A DNA stretch of 53,108 bases from an uncultured Alkalilimnicola sp. (GTDB lineage Bacteria > Pseudomonadota > Gammaproteobacteria > Nitrococcales > AK92). The stretch lies in the NCBI GenBank assembly GCA_937951875.1, contig CALGAN010000025.1, forward strand, positions 1 to 53,108, in the 5' to 3' direction. The notes under the pieces are model-generated. The model was not told the origin of the DNA. It saw only the letters and a list, made by a program, of their open reading frames with translations, and ran no database searches. Both the position numbers and the translations under genes were made by a program. Shown here one piece after another: positions 1 through 8,389 of this stretch (position 1 is its first letter; each line of letters starts with the position of its first letter).

Positions 1-413
1 GCGCTGATCAGGCCGATGATGGTGCCGAGCAGGCCGAGCAGGGTGGCGATGTTGGCGAGCGTGGCCAGGTAGTGGGTACGCTTCTCCAGCCGCGGCGTCA
101 CCTCCATCAGGCCCTCCTCCATGGCCAGCTCCATCTGCTCGCGACCGGCGTTCATGCGCGCCAGCCCGTAACTCAGCACCTTGCCGATGGCGGCGTTGGT
201 CTGCTCGGCCAGCTGGCGGGCGTCATGGAACTTGCCCTGCTGCAGCAGCGGCAGCAGCTGGTTCCAGGTGCGGCGATTGTGCGCGCGCGCCAGGGAGAGG
301 TAAAGGACGCGCTCGATGGCGATGGCGACGCCGATCGCCATGACCAGCAGGATGGGGTGCATGAACTCGCCCCCCTCTTGATAGAACTTCACGATTTCGT
401 TGATCGCACCCAT
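1..413 (-). CDS. MotA/TolQ/ExbB-family proton channel, 3' end outside window
   Basis: The 137 visible codons start at the ATG at 413 and run off the left edge. The protein has a short N-terminal stretch, a membrane segment at about residues 17-36 (HPILLVMAIGVAIAIERVLY), a long soluble loop with the conserved ER of TolQ/ExbB proteins, and the beginning of a glycine-rich second helix (LLGLLGTIIGLIS) typical of the channel core. Family members form a proton-conducting inner-membrane pentamer with an ExbD/TolR partner and drive envelope-spanning machines. It is the last visible gene of the leftward operon, 38 bases after the 102-residue exported protein. An ExbD/TolR gene would be expected beyond the edge. 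The context of TPR proteins and outer-membrane barrels suggests an AglR-like role rather than generic TonB energisation; that is inference. Confidence 0.88.
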   Translation of the reverse strand, partial: MGAINEIVKFYQEGGEFMHPILLVMAIGVAIAIERVLYLSLARAHNRRTWNQLLPLLQQGKFHDARQLAEQTNAAIGKVLSYGLARMNAGREQMELAMEEGLMEVTPRLEKRTHYLATLANIATLLGLLGTIIGLIS

Positions 414-451
414 GGTCTTGCTCCTGATCGGGTGATGGCTCGTTTGTGTCG

Positions 452-760
452 TTATCGGTTCGGCGCGCGCAGCGCCTGGTAATTGGCCAGCTCGCGGCGG
501 AACACCACCGGGTCGAGCGGCGCGAGGCGCTCGTCGAGCAGGCCGGAATCGGGAAGAAGCAGCGTCGTCTCGCCCAGCTCGGCGCGCTTCCACGGCACGA
601 TCACCAGCGAGCGCGGCAGCTCCTGGTTGCCGATGATGGAAATGCCCTCCAGCTCGCGCTGGTCCTGGGCGCGGGCGAGAGGGGCGGTCAGCAGGGCGAG
701 CAGCGCCAGCGCGGCGCCGCATGGGCGGCAGAGCCGCCGCATGTTGGTCGGTCGTCTCAT
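452..760 (-). CDS. Small exported protein of the envelope operon
   Basis: Codes for 102 residues with a cationic start and hydrophobic core ending near LARAQ, a probable Sec signal peptide with signal-peptidase I cleavage. The mature part is short and carries a memorable stretch, GNQELPRSLVIVPWKRAEL, followed by an acidic tail. I do not recognise a named family. The chosen ATG at 760 overlaps the stop of the upstream TPR lipoprotein as ATGA, implying translational coupling; a longer frame with upstream codons would run into that gene. Placed between a TPR lipoprotein and the proton channel, it is probably a periplasmic accessory of the same machine. Confidence 0.75.
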   Translation of the reverse strand: MRRPTNMRRLCRPCGAALALLALLTAPLARAQDQRELEGISIIGNQELPRSLVIVPWKRAELGETTLLLPDSGLLDERLAPLDPVVFRRELANYQALRAPNR

Positions 761-1344
761 TCCTGTACTCCCGCGCGTCGCTTCACGTCGATCAGCCATT
801 TCTCCACCTCGGCATCGGGCTCGCTCTGCAGCGCCTGAAACCGCTCGAAGGCCTGCAGGGCGCAGGGCAGGTCCTGCAGGTACAGGTCGCAGAGCACGCC
901 CAGGTTGAGGTACGCCAGCGCGTACTCGGGATGGGCCGCCAGCAGCGCCTCGTAGGTGGCGCGCGCTTCCTGGAAGCGGCCGGCCTTGCGCTGCAGGATC
1001 GCCAGCTGGTTGGCCGCCACCGGGTGGTTGGGCTGGATGCTGAGCGCCTGTTCCAGCGCGGCGAAGGCCTCCGCCTCCTTGCCGACCGCGGCGTAGGCCA
1101 GACCGAGGTTGGTCCAGGGGCCCGGCAGCTGCGGCGCGGCGGCGGTCAGCGCTTGGAACGCCTCGAGCGCCGGCTGGTAACGCTCGGCGCGCAAGTGATC
1201 CAGGCCCTCGGCGAACAGCGCCGTGAGCTTCGGGTCGATCTGGGGCGCGGCGGGCGGGTTCTCCGCCGGCGGCCGCGGCGGCTGGCCGGCGCAGCCGAAC
1301 ACGGCGAGCAGCAGCAGCGGCAGCAGCAGCCTATTGCAGCGCAT
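757..1344 (-). CDS. Short TPR lipoprotein (GltE/AglT-like by context)
   Basis: 195 residues. The N-terminus has a signal peptide with a lipobox (LLLAVFGC), so the mature protein should be lipidated at Cys18 and sit in the outer or inner membrane facing the periplasm. After a proline-rich linker come about four tetratricopeptide repeats, visible as NLGLAYAAVGKEAEAFAALE, NQLAILQRKAGRFQEA and YLNLGVLCDLYLQDLPCALQ. TPR units are protein-binding scaffolds. The start overlaps the end of the large TPR lipoprotein by 14 bases, and its stop overlaps the next start (ATGA). The pattern of a short TPR lipoprotein next to a TolQ-type motor recalls Myxococcus AglT/GltE; that assignment is from context and architecture only. 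Confidence 0.85.
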   Translation of the reverse strand: MRCNRLLLPLLLLAVFGCAGQPPRPPAENPPAAPQIDPKLTALFAEGLDHLRAERYQPALEAFQALTAAAPQLPGPWTNLGLAYAAVGKEAEAFAALEQALSIQPNHPVAANQLAILQRKAGRFQEARATYEALLAAHPEYALAYLNLGVLCDLYLQDLPCALQAFERFQALQSEPDAEVEKWLIDVKRRAGVQE

Positions 1345-4090
1345 CGGCCGGTCCTCCCGAGCGTTCGCTCTTGCCGTAGCGCGCCGGCAGCAGCCGGGCC
1401 AGCGCGGCGTAGCTCTTCTTCACCCAGTCGTCGTACACGCCACGGGCGGCGCGGCGGACGTTGGCTTCGTGCACCTCGATGGCTTTCTCCTCGAACGGAT
1501 AGGCCTGTTCCTCCAGCATCAGCTCGTACTGCTCCAGCGCCTCGTCATCGAGGCCGCGCGGCCGCTCCGACTCCAGCAGGGCCTTGGCGAAGTCGCCGTA
1601 CAGCTCGGCGATGCGGAAGGTGGCGGCGGTGGTGACCTCGGCCAGCGCGTAGTTGGCGGCGGCGTCGTAGGCGGCCAGCGACTGCTCCAGGGAGCGCTTC
1701 TTCTGCGGCAGGGTCTTGGCGATCGGTTCGATCAGGCGGATGCGCCGATAGGCTTCGCCCTGCTTCTCGGCCAGGGCGAAGCTGGCGCGGGCGGCCAGCA
1801 GCCGGGTGCGTTCGCTGCGTTCGGCGCCGGCCTCGCGGTCGGCGCGGATCAGCTGCCGCAGCGCCTGCTCGGCGCGGTCGTCATCGCCCAGCACGGTGTA
1901 GAGCTCGTGCAGGCGCTGGTAGCTCTCGACCGCGACGCCAGCCGGTTTGGGGTAGCCCGCCAGGTAGCGCTCCAGCGCGGCGGCGGCCTCGGCGCGCAAG
2001 CCGGACTCCTGGTACAGCTCGGCGCTCTGCAGCAAGGCCTCGCGGCGGATCGCGTCGTCGTCGGTTTCCTCGGCGATGCGCGCGAACTCGCGAGCGGCGG
2101 CCGGGCCGTCGCCGGCGCGCATGTAGGCCACCGCCAGCTTCTGGGTGACCTCGGGTTGCAGCGCGTGACCGCGGTGCTGGGCGCGGAAGGCCTCCAGCAC
2201 GGCGATGGCGCGCGGCCAGTCTTCGAGCTCGATCAGCAGCGCTGCGGCGTCGTACTCGGCGGTGGCGCGGATCGGGCTGTCCGGCGCGGCCTGGGCGACC
2301 CGCAGGAAGTGCTCGACCGCCGCCGCCGGGCGGCCCTCGCGCCGCTCGGTCTCGCCCTGCTGGTAGATGCTCGCCGCCAGCCGCTCGGTCAGCGCCGGCC
2401 GCAGCGCCGGCGCGAGGGCGGGCGAGGCCAGCGCCTGCTGGTAGGCATGCTCGGCCTTGAGGTAGTCGCCGTGGTCGAAAGCGCTGTGGCCGATCACCGT
2501 CCAGGCGGTGAGCCGCTGCGGCTCGCTGGCGCTGAGCTCGGGTGCCAGCAGTCGCTCGGCGGCTCGCGCCGCGCTCTGGGTCTCGCCGCGGGCGAACAGC
2601 CGCTCCACGGCGTGGGTGAGCACCGGCGCGGCCTTGGGGTGCGCCGGGTAGCGCTCGGCGAAGCGCTGGGCGCTGGTCAGCGCCAGGCTCTCCCAGTTGC
2701 GCCGCTCCTCGCCTTGCAGACGCTTGCCGTGCTGCTCGTAGGCCACCAGCGCGGCGTAGCCGGCCTCGGCGGCGCGGTCGTTGCCGTCGAAGTCGTAGGC
2801 GGCGCGCTCGTACTGCTCGGCGGCGGCGGCGTAGTCGCGGTGCTCGAACAGCAGCTCGGCGTACAGAAAGTGCATCTCCTGGGCGCCGGGGTGGCGCGGG
2901 AACGAGGCCAGATAGGCGCGGTAGCCGGCGAAGGCGCGCTGATAGTCGCTCTCCGCCTTGCTGGTCTGCGCCAGGGCGTGGTAGTGCCGGGCCAGATCCT
3001 TCATCGTGGTTTCCAGCGGGCCCGTCACCTCGGGGTGATCGTCCGGCGAGCGCTCGGCCCAGAACGGGCCGTCCAGGCGGTAGAGATCGACGAAGCGCTG
3101 CTTGGCCTCCAGCACCTGGGCGGCGAAGCCAGCGTCGCGGTAAATCTCCACCGCGCGCAGCTGGAACAGCGGTGCCTGCGCGTGGGTCGGCTGGGCGGCG
3201 ACGAAGGACTCCAGCGCGCCGGCGGCGTCGCTGAAGCGCTCCTTGTCCAGATACAGCCCGGCCAGGCCGGCGTGCACCCGATCGCGGTGCCGCTCGTGGC
3301 CGCGCTCGCGGTAGTAGTCAGCGATGGCCGCCGGGCCGTCGAGATGGGAGAAGGCCAGGCTCACCGCCCGCAGGCTGTCCTCCACCTGTTCGCGCTCGGC
3401 GTGGGGCAGCCGCTCCGGCGCCAGGGTGCCGTCCTCGGCGTACAGGTCGAACAGCGCCATGAAGTCGTCCACGGCTTCCTGATACAGGCTCTGCTTGAAG
3501 CGCGCCCAGCCGCGCTTGTACAGCGCCTCGGCGTAGAAGCCGGAATCGCGGCCGCGCGCCAGGGTGCCGCTGTAGGCGGCCTCGGCGCCGCGGTAGTCGC
3601 GCTCGACGAACAGCATCTCGCCGCGCCGAAACTGCGCCTCGGCCAGCAGCGCGCTGTCCGGGTGCTCGGTGACCAGCCGGGTGAGGCTCGCCAGCGCCTC
3701 GGCCCGCTCGCCGGCGGCTTCCTGGGCGCGCGCGAGCTGGTACAGCACCTGGTCGGTGTGGCGCTCGCCGGGAAACTCCTGCAGCCGCTGCCGGTACAGC
3801 GCGGCGGCCGCACGGTTGGCATCCGCGTCCGGCTCGCCGCTGGCCGAGCGTGCCTCCGCCTCCTCCAGCCGCAGATCGGCCAGGCGGCGCAGCGCCTCGG
3901 CGCGTAGCCGCGGGTCGCGGGCGTCGGCCAGGAAGGTCTCGTAGCCGCGGATGGCCTGCTCGCGGCTGGCGTCGATCCGGCTCTCGGCCGGCAGCGGCGC
4001 CGGCGCGCGCAGCTCGCCCAAGGTGGCCGGCGGGGTACGGCCAGCGCAGCCGGCCAGCAGCAACAGCGGCAGCAGCCGGAGCTTGCTCAT
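1331..4090 (-). CDS. Large TPR-repeat lipoprotein (919 aa)
   Basis: The ATG at 4090 gives a signal peptide with lipobox LLLAGC (Cys14), then a helical-repeat protein spanning almost the whole length. Many 34-36 residue TPR or Sel1/YfgL-style units are visible, such as VLYQLARAQEAAGERAEALA, QFRRGEMLFVERDYRGAEAA and LYAELLFEHRDYAAAAEQYE. The protein would form a long periplasmic superhelix anchored by a lipid. The start codon overlaps the stop of the preceding TPR gene as ATGA, so I prefer it over longer in-frame options, which would be antisense-like low-complexity sequence. Size and position resemble the long TPR components (GltD class) of Agl-Glt-type systems. Family assignment beyond TPR is inference. 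Confidence 0.88.
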   Translation of the reverse strand: MSKLRLLPLLLLAGCAGRTPPATLGELRAPAPLPAESRIDASREQAIRGYETFLADARDPRLRAEALRRLADLRLEEAEARSASGEPDADANRAAAALYRQRLQEFPGERHTDQVLYQLARAQEAAGERAEALASLTRLVTEHPDSALLAEAQFRRGEMLFVERDYRGAEAAYSGTLARGRDSGFYAEALYKRGWARFKQSLYQEAVDDFMALFDLYAEDGTLAPERLPHAEREQVEDSLRAVSLAFSHLDGPAAIADYYRERGHERHRDRVHAGLAGLYLDKERFSDAAGALESFVAAQPTHAQAPLFQLRAVEIYRDAGFAAQVLEAKQRFVDLYRLDGPFWAERSPDDHPEVTGPLETTMKDLARHYHALAQTSKAESDYQRAFAGYRAYLASFPRHPGAQEMHFLYAELLFEHRDYAAAAEQYERAAYDFDGNDRAAEAGYAALVAYEQHGKRLQGEERRNWESLALTSAQRFAERYPAHPKAAPVLTHAVERLFARGETQSAARAAERLLAPELSASEPQRLTAWTVIGHSAFDHGDYLKAEHAYQQALASPALAPALRPALTERLAASIYQQGETERREGRPAAAVEHFLRVAQAAPDSPIRATAEYDAAALLIELEDWPRAIAVLEAFRAQHRGHALQPEVTQKLAVAYMRAGDGPAAAREFARIAEETDDDAIRREALLQSAELYQESGLRAEAAAALERYLAGYPKPAGVAVESYQRLHELYTVLGDDDRAEQALRQLIRADREAGAERSERTRLLAARASFALAEKQGEAYRRIRLIEPIAKTLPQKKRSLEQSLAAYDAAANYALAEVTTAATFRIAELYGDFAKALLESERPRGLDDEALEQYELMLEEQAYPFEEKAIEVHEANVRRAARGVYDDWVKKSYAALARLLPARYGKSERSGGPADALQ

Positions 4091-5907
4091 GGCGTCTCTC
4101 CCCGGCTGGCGGCCTCGTCGTACAGCCAGGCCAGGCCGAAGCGGGCCTGCGACAGCTGCCGCTCCAGCGTCAGCCGCCGCTGGTGCAGGGCGGCCAGCGC
4201 CCGCTGTTGCAGATCCTCGGCCTGGATGGCGAGCAGCCGCTCGGTTTGCGGCAGCAGCCGGGCGATGCGCTCGTGGGCCTCGGCGATGCGCAGCCGATAG
4301 CCGGCGAAGCGCCGCTCGGCGTCGACCCGGGCTTGGAGCAGGGCGGCGCGGCGGTCGTCCAGCTCGCGGAAGTCGGTATCCAGCCCGCGCAGCGCCTTGC
4401 GCAGGTCCCAGCTGCGCTGCGGGTAGGCCGCCTCCAGCGACCACAGCAGCACGCCCTTGAGGCGCAGCGCGCGCTCGCGCAGCTCGGGCAGCTGCGGATG
4501 GTCGGCGGGCAGGGCGTCCAGCCGCGCCAGGAGCGCGTCGATCTCGTGCCAGCGCGCGCGCTCGGCGGGTATCGCCAGCGCCGGGGCGTCGCCGGCGGCG
4601 ACGATGCGCTCGAACTCGGCATGCAACGCGGCCCGCCGTCGCTGCAGCGCCTCCACGTCGAGCTCGGCCAGCAGGCGCTCGGCCGCCGGCAGGGTGGCGG
4701 CGTAGCGGGTTTCGCGGCTGAGCAGCATGTCGTCGAAGCTCGTTATGCTCGCCTGCCAGCGCAGCAGGTTGGCGCGCAGCCCCAGCAGCTCGCGGTAGGT
4801 TTTGAGCCCCTGCTGGAAATCGTGGCCGGCGGTGACCTCGACCAGATACGGCCGGCCGGGCAGATCGGCCGGCAGCCGGCCGTCGGCGTCGGGCAGGGCG
4901 CCGGCCCGCACCGCGTCCTCCGCGTCGCGCAGCCGCTGCAGCTCCCGCTCGAAGCCGGCGATGGCGTCACGGTAGAGCGCGGCGGCGCCGGCCTTGTCGC
5001 CGAGGCGGGCGTGCACGTGGGGCAGGGCGAGCAAGGCTTCCTGCACCGCTGGGTCGTCCAGCGGCCGCGACTGGAGCAGGGTGAGCGGCGCGAGCGCGGC
5101 GGCGTGCCGGCCGGCGGCGGTTTCCAGCCAGCCGAGGCCGAGCAGGGCGCGGCTGGCGAACGGGCTGTCCTGGCGCACGCGCTCGAACGCGGCGCGGGCG
5201 CGCCGGTAATCCTGGCGCTGGATCAGGTGGTAGCCGAGGGCGAGGTTGGTCTTGTCGCGCAGCGCCCACTGCTCCTCGCTCGCGGCCGGATCGCGGCCGA
5301 GCGCCTCCAGGGTGGCGATCCCCTTGTCCTCCAGGCCTTGACGCAGTTGCGCCAGGCCCAGGTTGTAGCGGGCGTAGCCAGCCGTCCGCGGCTCGCCCCG
5401 CCAGGGCTCCAGGGCGGCGGCGGCGCCGGTCGGATCGTCGCGCTGCAGCCGCGCCAGCGCCAGCAGCAGTTGCCGCTCGCCGGCCAGTTCCGGTTCCGAC
5501 TCGGCGTCGACGCGCGCCAGCGCCCGCTCGGCCAGCTCCGGTTGGCCCTTTTCGTAGGCGATGCGGCCCAGGTAATACCAGGCGCGGTTGCGCACGGGCG
5601 CCGGCAGCGACGCATCCAGCAGGCGGCGGAAGATGGCCTCGGCCTCGACATGCAGGCCGTAGGAGAGCTGCATGCCGCCGATCAGCAGCTCGCCGTCCAG
5701 GGCGTGGTGGCGCAGCTTGCCGGTGTCCTGGGCGGCCAGCAGCAGGGTCAGGGCCGTGAGGTAGTCATCCTGATAGAAATGGAACAGCGCCTGGCCGTAG
5801 GCCAGGTCCTGCACCGGCTTGGGCGCACTCTGGGCCAGCGGCGCCAGCAGGCAGCCCAGCAGCAGGGCGGCCTGGCGCAGCATGCGGTGCGGGCGCGGCA
5901 GCGGCAC
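4087..5907 (-). CDS. Exported TPR protein with C-terminal coiled coil
   Basis: 606 residues from a GTG at 5907, which is preceded by a GGGAG Shine-Dalgarno sequence inside the end of the upstream gene; an ATG at 5883 is an alternative. A signal peptide ends near LAPLAQSA. Residues about 30-330 contain TPR-like units (ARYNLGLAQLRQGLEDKGIA, RALLGLGWLETAAGRHAAAL). From about 390 to the end the sequence is arginine/glutamate/leucine-rich and helical, likely coiled coil. No lipobox is seen, so it should be soluble in the periplasm. It lies three bases after the stop of the small coiled-coil gene and overlaps the next TPR gene, so it belongs to the same transcription unit. The exact function is unknown; a scaffold linking the motor with the barrels is the simplest reading. 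Confidence 0.87.
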   Translation of the reverse strand: MPLPRPHRMLRQAALLLGCLLAPLAQSAPKPVQDLAYGQALFHFYQDDYLTALTLLLAAQDTGKLRHHALDGELLIGGMQLSYGLHVEAEAIFRRLLDASLPAPVRNRAWYYLGRIAYEKGQPELAERALARVDAESEPELAGERQLLLALARLQRDDPTGAAAALEPWRGEPRTAGYARYNLGLAQLRQGLEDKGIATLEALGRDPAASEEQWALRDKTNLALGYHLIQRQDYRRARAAFERVRQDSPFASRALLGLGWLETAAGRHAAALAPLTLLQSRPLDDPAVQEALLALPHVHARLGDKAGAAALYRDAIAGFERELQRLRDAEDAVRAGALPDADGRLPADLPGRPYLVEVTAGHDFQQGLKTYRELLGLRANLLRWQASITSFDDMLLSRETRYAATLPAAERLLAELDVEALQRRRAALHAEFERIVAAGDAPALAIPAERARWHEIDALLARLDALPADHPQLPELRERALRLKGVLLWSLEAAYPQRSWDLRKALRGLDTDFRELDDRRAALLQARVDAERRFAGYRLRIAEAHERIARLLPQTERLLAIQAEDLQQRALAALHQRRLTLERQLSQARFGLAWLYDEAASRGETP

Positions 5908-5910
5908 GGC

Positions 5911-6426
5911 TTACTGCTCCCACTCCTTGATGGTGAACTCGGGCTGCTGGTTCTGGGTGCGGTCGCTGATCTTCAGCTCCAGGTACTTCGGTCCCAGGCC
6001 CTTGTTCAGGTCGAGGGTGGCGCCGCGCCGGTAGTCGCGCTGCTGCGGACCGGTGCCGGTGAAGGTCGCCACCACCTGATGCGCGCCCTGCTTGACGTTG
6101 CCTACCCACAGCCGCTGCACGCCGCCCTTGCGCAGCGCGGCGAGCTCGCGGTCGGTGTACAGGTAGTGGGCCACCACCTGGTCGTCGATCTTGAGGGTGA
6201 CCGCGTCGAGCTTGAACAGCTCGCCGACGTCCAGCGACACGAACACCGCCAGCTGCGTGCTGGAGGGGTAGAGCAGCTCCTCCTCCAGCAGGAACAGCTC
6301 CTTGTTGAGCTGCAGCACTTCGCGCTTGAGCGCGCGCACTTGCTCGTCCAGGCCCTGGTCGCTGGCGGCGGCGGTGCCGGCGAGGCCGAGCAGCAGGATC
6401 AGGCCGTAGAGTCGGATCTTGTTCAT
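5911..6426 (-). CDS. Small exported coiled-coil protein of unknown function
   Basis: 171 residues from the ATG at 6426, with a GGGAGA ribosome-binding site just upstream. A signal peptide (LILLLGLAGTAAA) is followed by a short coiled coil (about residues 24-48, VRALKREVLQLNKELFLLEE) and a beta-rich domain with motifs LDAVTLKIDDQVVAHYLYTD and VKQGAHQVVATFTG. The latter reads like a small immunoglobulin-like or PEGA-type carbohydrate/peptidoglycan-associated fold (KxGxHxV), but I cannot name a family. The gene sits between the DUF3570 barrel and the TPR protein, so it is probably a periplasmic component of the same assembly. Confidence 0.82.
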   Translation of the reverse strand: MNKIRLYGLILLLGLAGTAAASDQGLDEQVRALKREVLQLNKELFLLEEELLYPSSTQLAVFVSLDVGELFKLDAVTLKIDDQVVAHYLYTDRELAALRKGGVQRLWVGNVKQGAHQVVATFTGTGPQQRDYRRGATLDLNKGLGPKYLELKISDRTQNQQPEFTIKEWEQ

Positions 6427-6526
6427 CGGAAATCTCCCGAACCGCCGGCAGGCGGCCGTGTTGCCCCGGGCTGGGCAGGCGTACGGCGCGGCGAGGCTTG
6501 GATGGCGGGCGGACGTCTGCATGGCC

Positions 6527-7657
6527 TCAGTACCAGATCGAAATGAACAGCTTCAGGACATTGGCGTCGTAGCGATAACGGCGCTCCTCGCCGACCGGCG
6601 CGGCGGTGTCGCGCAGGTCGCGGAAGTCGTCGTAGCGATAGAGCACGTGGTCCCAACCCAGATTGAGCGTGCCCTTCTCGACGAAGCCCCAGCCGCCGCC
6701 GAACTCGTAGCTCAGGCCCAGGCTGAAGGTGTGGCTGGTGAAGGTGGACAGCTCCTTGTCGCGGGCCAGGAAGTTCTGCGCGTCCCGGTAGGGGAACAGG
6801 TCGCCGTAGAAGTCGGCCGCGCTCTGGCGGTACCAGCGGTAGCCGAGATCGACGATCCAGCGCTCCTTGAACGGCTGCGAGTAGCCCAGCTCCACCGTGT
6901 GGGCGTCGATGCCCCAGGTGTCGGTGAAGTAGCGGTAGCCGGCCTTGAGCACCGCCCGGTAGGGCAGGTAGTAGAGGCCGCGCAGCGCCACGGCGTTGCT
7001 GGTGCGGGTGTGCGGGTAGATCTCGGGCTGGTAGCTGTAGCCGCTGCCGTCGAGGAAGCGCACCTGCCGGTAGGGGTTGTTGAGATAGCCCTCGTCGGTG
7101 ATGGCCTCCCAGCTCAGGTCGAGCAGCAGGCTCTTGGTGAGGATCTGCGACACGCCCAGGCGATAGTGTTGGCGGCGCACCTCTTCCTCGAAATTGTCGT
7201 CGCCGTTGCGGCGCACGGTGTCCCAGCCGCGGCTATAGCCCATGCGCACGGTGGTCAGGTCGCCGAACAGATCCTGGGAGATGGTGAAACTGGCGGTATT
7301 GGCCTCGTAGTCGTTCTCGCTGCTGCGGGTGAAGTTGCCGCTCAGGGTGGTCTTGCCGCGCAGGTAGTCGAAGCCGACGCTGGTCTGGGTGCGGCGCTCC
7401 TTGTACGGGCTGGCGGTGGTGACGACGTCGATCGAGGCGCTGCTGACGTCGTCGACGTAATAGTTGGCCGAGATCGACAGCAGATCCTTGATGGTCTTGC
7501 GCAGCAGCAGCGACGGCCCGGAGATGTCCACGCCGCCGCCGTCGTAGGAGTGATAGAGCAGGTCGGCGCGGTCCTCGGGCAGCACCGCGGCGGCCAGCGG
7601 CAGGCACACCACCAGCGCGCCGGCGGCGGCGACCAGCGCTTTCTTAGTTGCAGCCAC
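6527..7657 (-). CDS. DUF3570-type outer-membrane beta-barrel protein
   Basis: 376 residues from a GTG at 7657 preceded by GGAGGCGG. After a signal peptide (ALVVCLPLAAA) the protein is made of alternating amphipathic strands rich in Tyr, Arg and Trp (DVSSASIDVVTTASPYKERR, LGYSQPFKERWIVDLGYRWY) and ends in a hydrophobic strand with a C-terminal aromatic (FISIWY), the signature of a BAM-inserted barrel. The architecture and neighbours match DUF3570, a family I know to co-occur with DUF4266 lipoproteins and TlpA-like thioredoxins, often also with an ApbE flavinyl transferase. No ApbE gene is seen here. The first 14 bases overlap the DUF4266 gene. A 100-base gap separates it from the next gene. 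Confidence 0.88.
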   Translation of the reverse strand: MAATKKALVAAAGALVVCLPLAAAVLPEDRADLLYHSYDGGGVDISGPSLLLRKTIKDLLSISANYYVDDVSSASIDVVTTASPYKERRTQTSVGFDYLRGKTTLSGNFTRSSENDYEANTASFTISQDLFGDLTTVRMGYSRGWDTVRRNGDDNFEEEVRRQHYRLGVSQILTKSLLLDLSWEAITDEGYLNNPYRQVRFLDGSGYSYQPEIYPHTRTSNAVALRGLYYLPYRAVLKAGYRYFTDTWGIDAHTVELGYSQPFKERWIVDLGYRWYRQSAADFYGDLFPYRDAQNFLARDKELSTFTSHTFSLGLSYEFGGGWGFVEKGTLNLGWDHVLYRYDDFRDLRDTAAPVGEERRYRYDANVLKLFISIWY

Positions 7658-7865
7658 AGCCGCCTCCGTGACCGCCGTCGGCGCCGCGCGCTCCCTCGCG
7701 CGCCTCGTGCACGTGGTTGTCGTAGGCGCCGGCCACCGGGTTGCGGTCGAAGCTCATCAGCGGATCGGCGAAGTTGGCCCGCTCGTACGGCTTGACCCAG
7801 GGCTCGACGCCGCAGCCGCCCAGAAGCGGCACGGCCAGCAGCAGCAAAGCAGCGATAGCCCGCAT
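7644..7865 (-). CDS. DUF4266-type small lipoprotein with Cys-rich C-terminus
   Basis: 73 residues. The ATG at 7865 has an ideal AAGGAG five bases upstream and is preferred over a GTG at 7871. Lipobox LLGGC is at Cys20. The conserved-looking mature part contains VKPYERANFADPLMSF, and the chain ends in GGHGGGCGCN, a glycine-rich tail with two cysteines. This length, the lipobox, the PWVKPYERANLADP-like core and the GCGC end fit DUF4266. It is encoded immediately after the thioredoxin and overlaps the DUF3570 gene. The paired cysteines next to a thioredoxin gene suggest redox maturation or metal binding of the tail; that is inference. Confidence 0.85.
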   Translation of the reverse strand: MRAIAALLLLAVPLLGGCGVEPWVKPYERANFADPLMSFDRNPVAGAYDNHVHEAREGARGADGGHGGGCGCN

Positions 7866-7867
7866 CG

Positions 7868-8377
7868 TCACTCCTTAAGCAGCTCGCGGATCTGGTTGGC
7901 GTACTCCGCTTCCGTGCCGGGCACGTAGCCGCGGTGTAGGTAGCGCAGGTTGCCGTCGCGGTCGATCAGCACCGTGCTGGGCATGGCGTTGACCTTGTAG
8001 AGCTTGCTGACCTCGTTGGCCTTGTCGAACAGCACCGGGAAGCTGACCGGCACGTCCTTGAGGAACTGCCGGGCCTTGGCGTCGTCCTCCTCGACGTTGA
8101 CGCCCAGCAGGGTGAAGCCCAGCGCCTTGTACTTGCCGTAGAGCTGCTCCAGCAGCGGCATCTCCTGGCGGCAGGGGCCGCACCAGGTGGCCCAGAAGTT
8201 GATCATCACCACGTCGCCGCGCAGCTCGGACAGGCGCACGTTGGCGCCGCTCGCGCTCTTGAGCACGAAGTCCGGCGCCGGGCCGCTCAGCCGCTCCGAG
8301 GCGGCCTGCGCCGTGCCCAGCCACAGCAGGCCGGTCAGGAACGGAACGATCAGTTTGTTGAGAAAGCGCTTGCGCAT
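7868..8377 (-). CDS. TlpA-like periplasmic thiol-disulfide oxidoreductase
   Basis: 169 residues with a signal sequence or anchor (IVPFLTGLLWLGTAQA) and a thioredoxin fold of the AhpC/TSA-Redoxin type. The active site is WATWCGPCRQEMP, i.e. CGPC, followed by the cis-proline region VNAMPSTVLIDRDG. TlpA/ResA proteins reduce disulfides in the periplasm, commonly in cytochrome c maturation or in helping Cys-containing partners. The gene lies between the second beta-barrel (12 bases upstream) and the Cys-tailed DUF4266 lipoprotein (end to start within a few bases). The locus encodes several CxxCH proteins, so reduction of haem-ligating or DUF4266 cysteines is plausible. Confidence 0.93.
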   Translation of the reverse strand: MRKRFLNKLIVPFLTGLLWLGTAQAASERLSGPAPDFVLKSASGANVRLSELRGDVVMINFWATWCGPCRQEMPLLEQLYGKYKALGFTLLGVNVEEDDAKARQFLKDVPVSFPVLFDKANEVSKLYKVNAMPSTVLIDRDGNLRYLHRGYVPGTEAEYANQIRELLKE

Positions 8378-8389
8378 GAGTCCCCCCGC

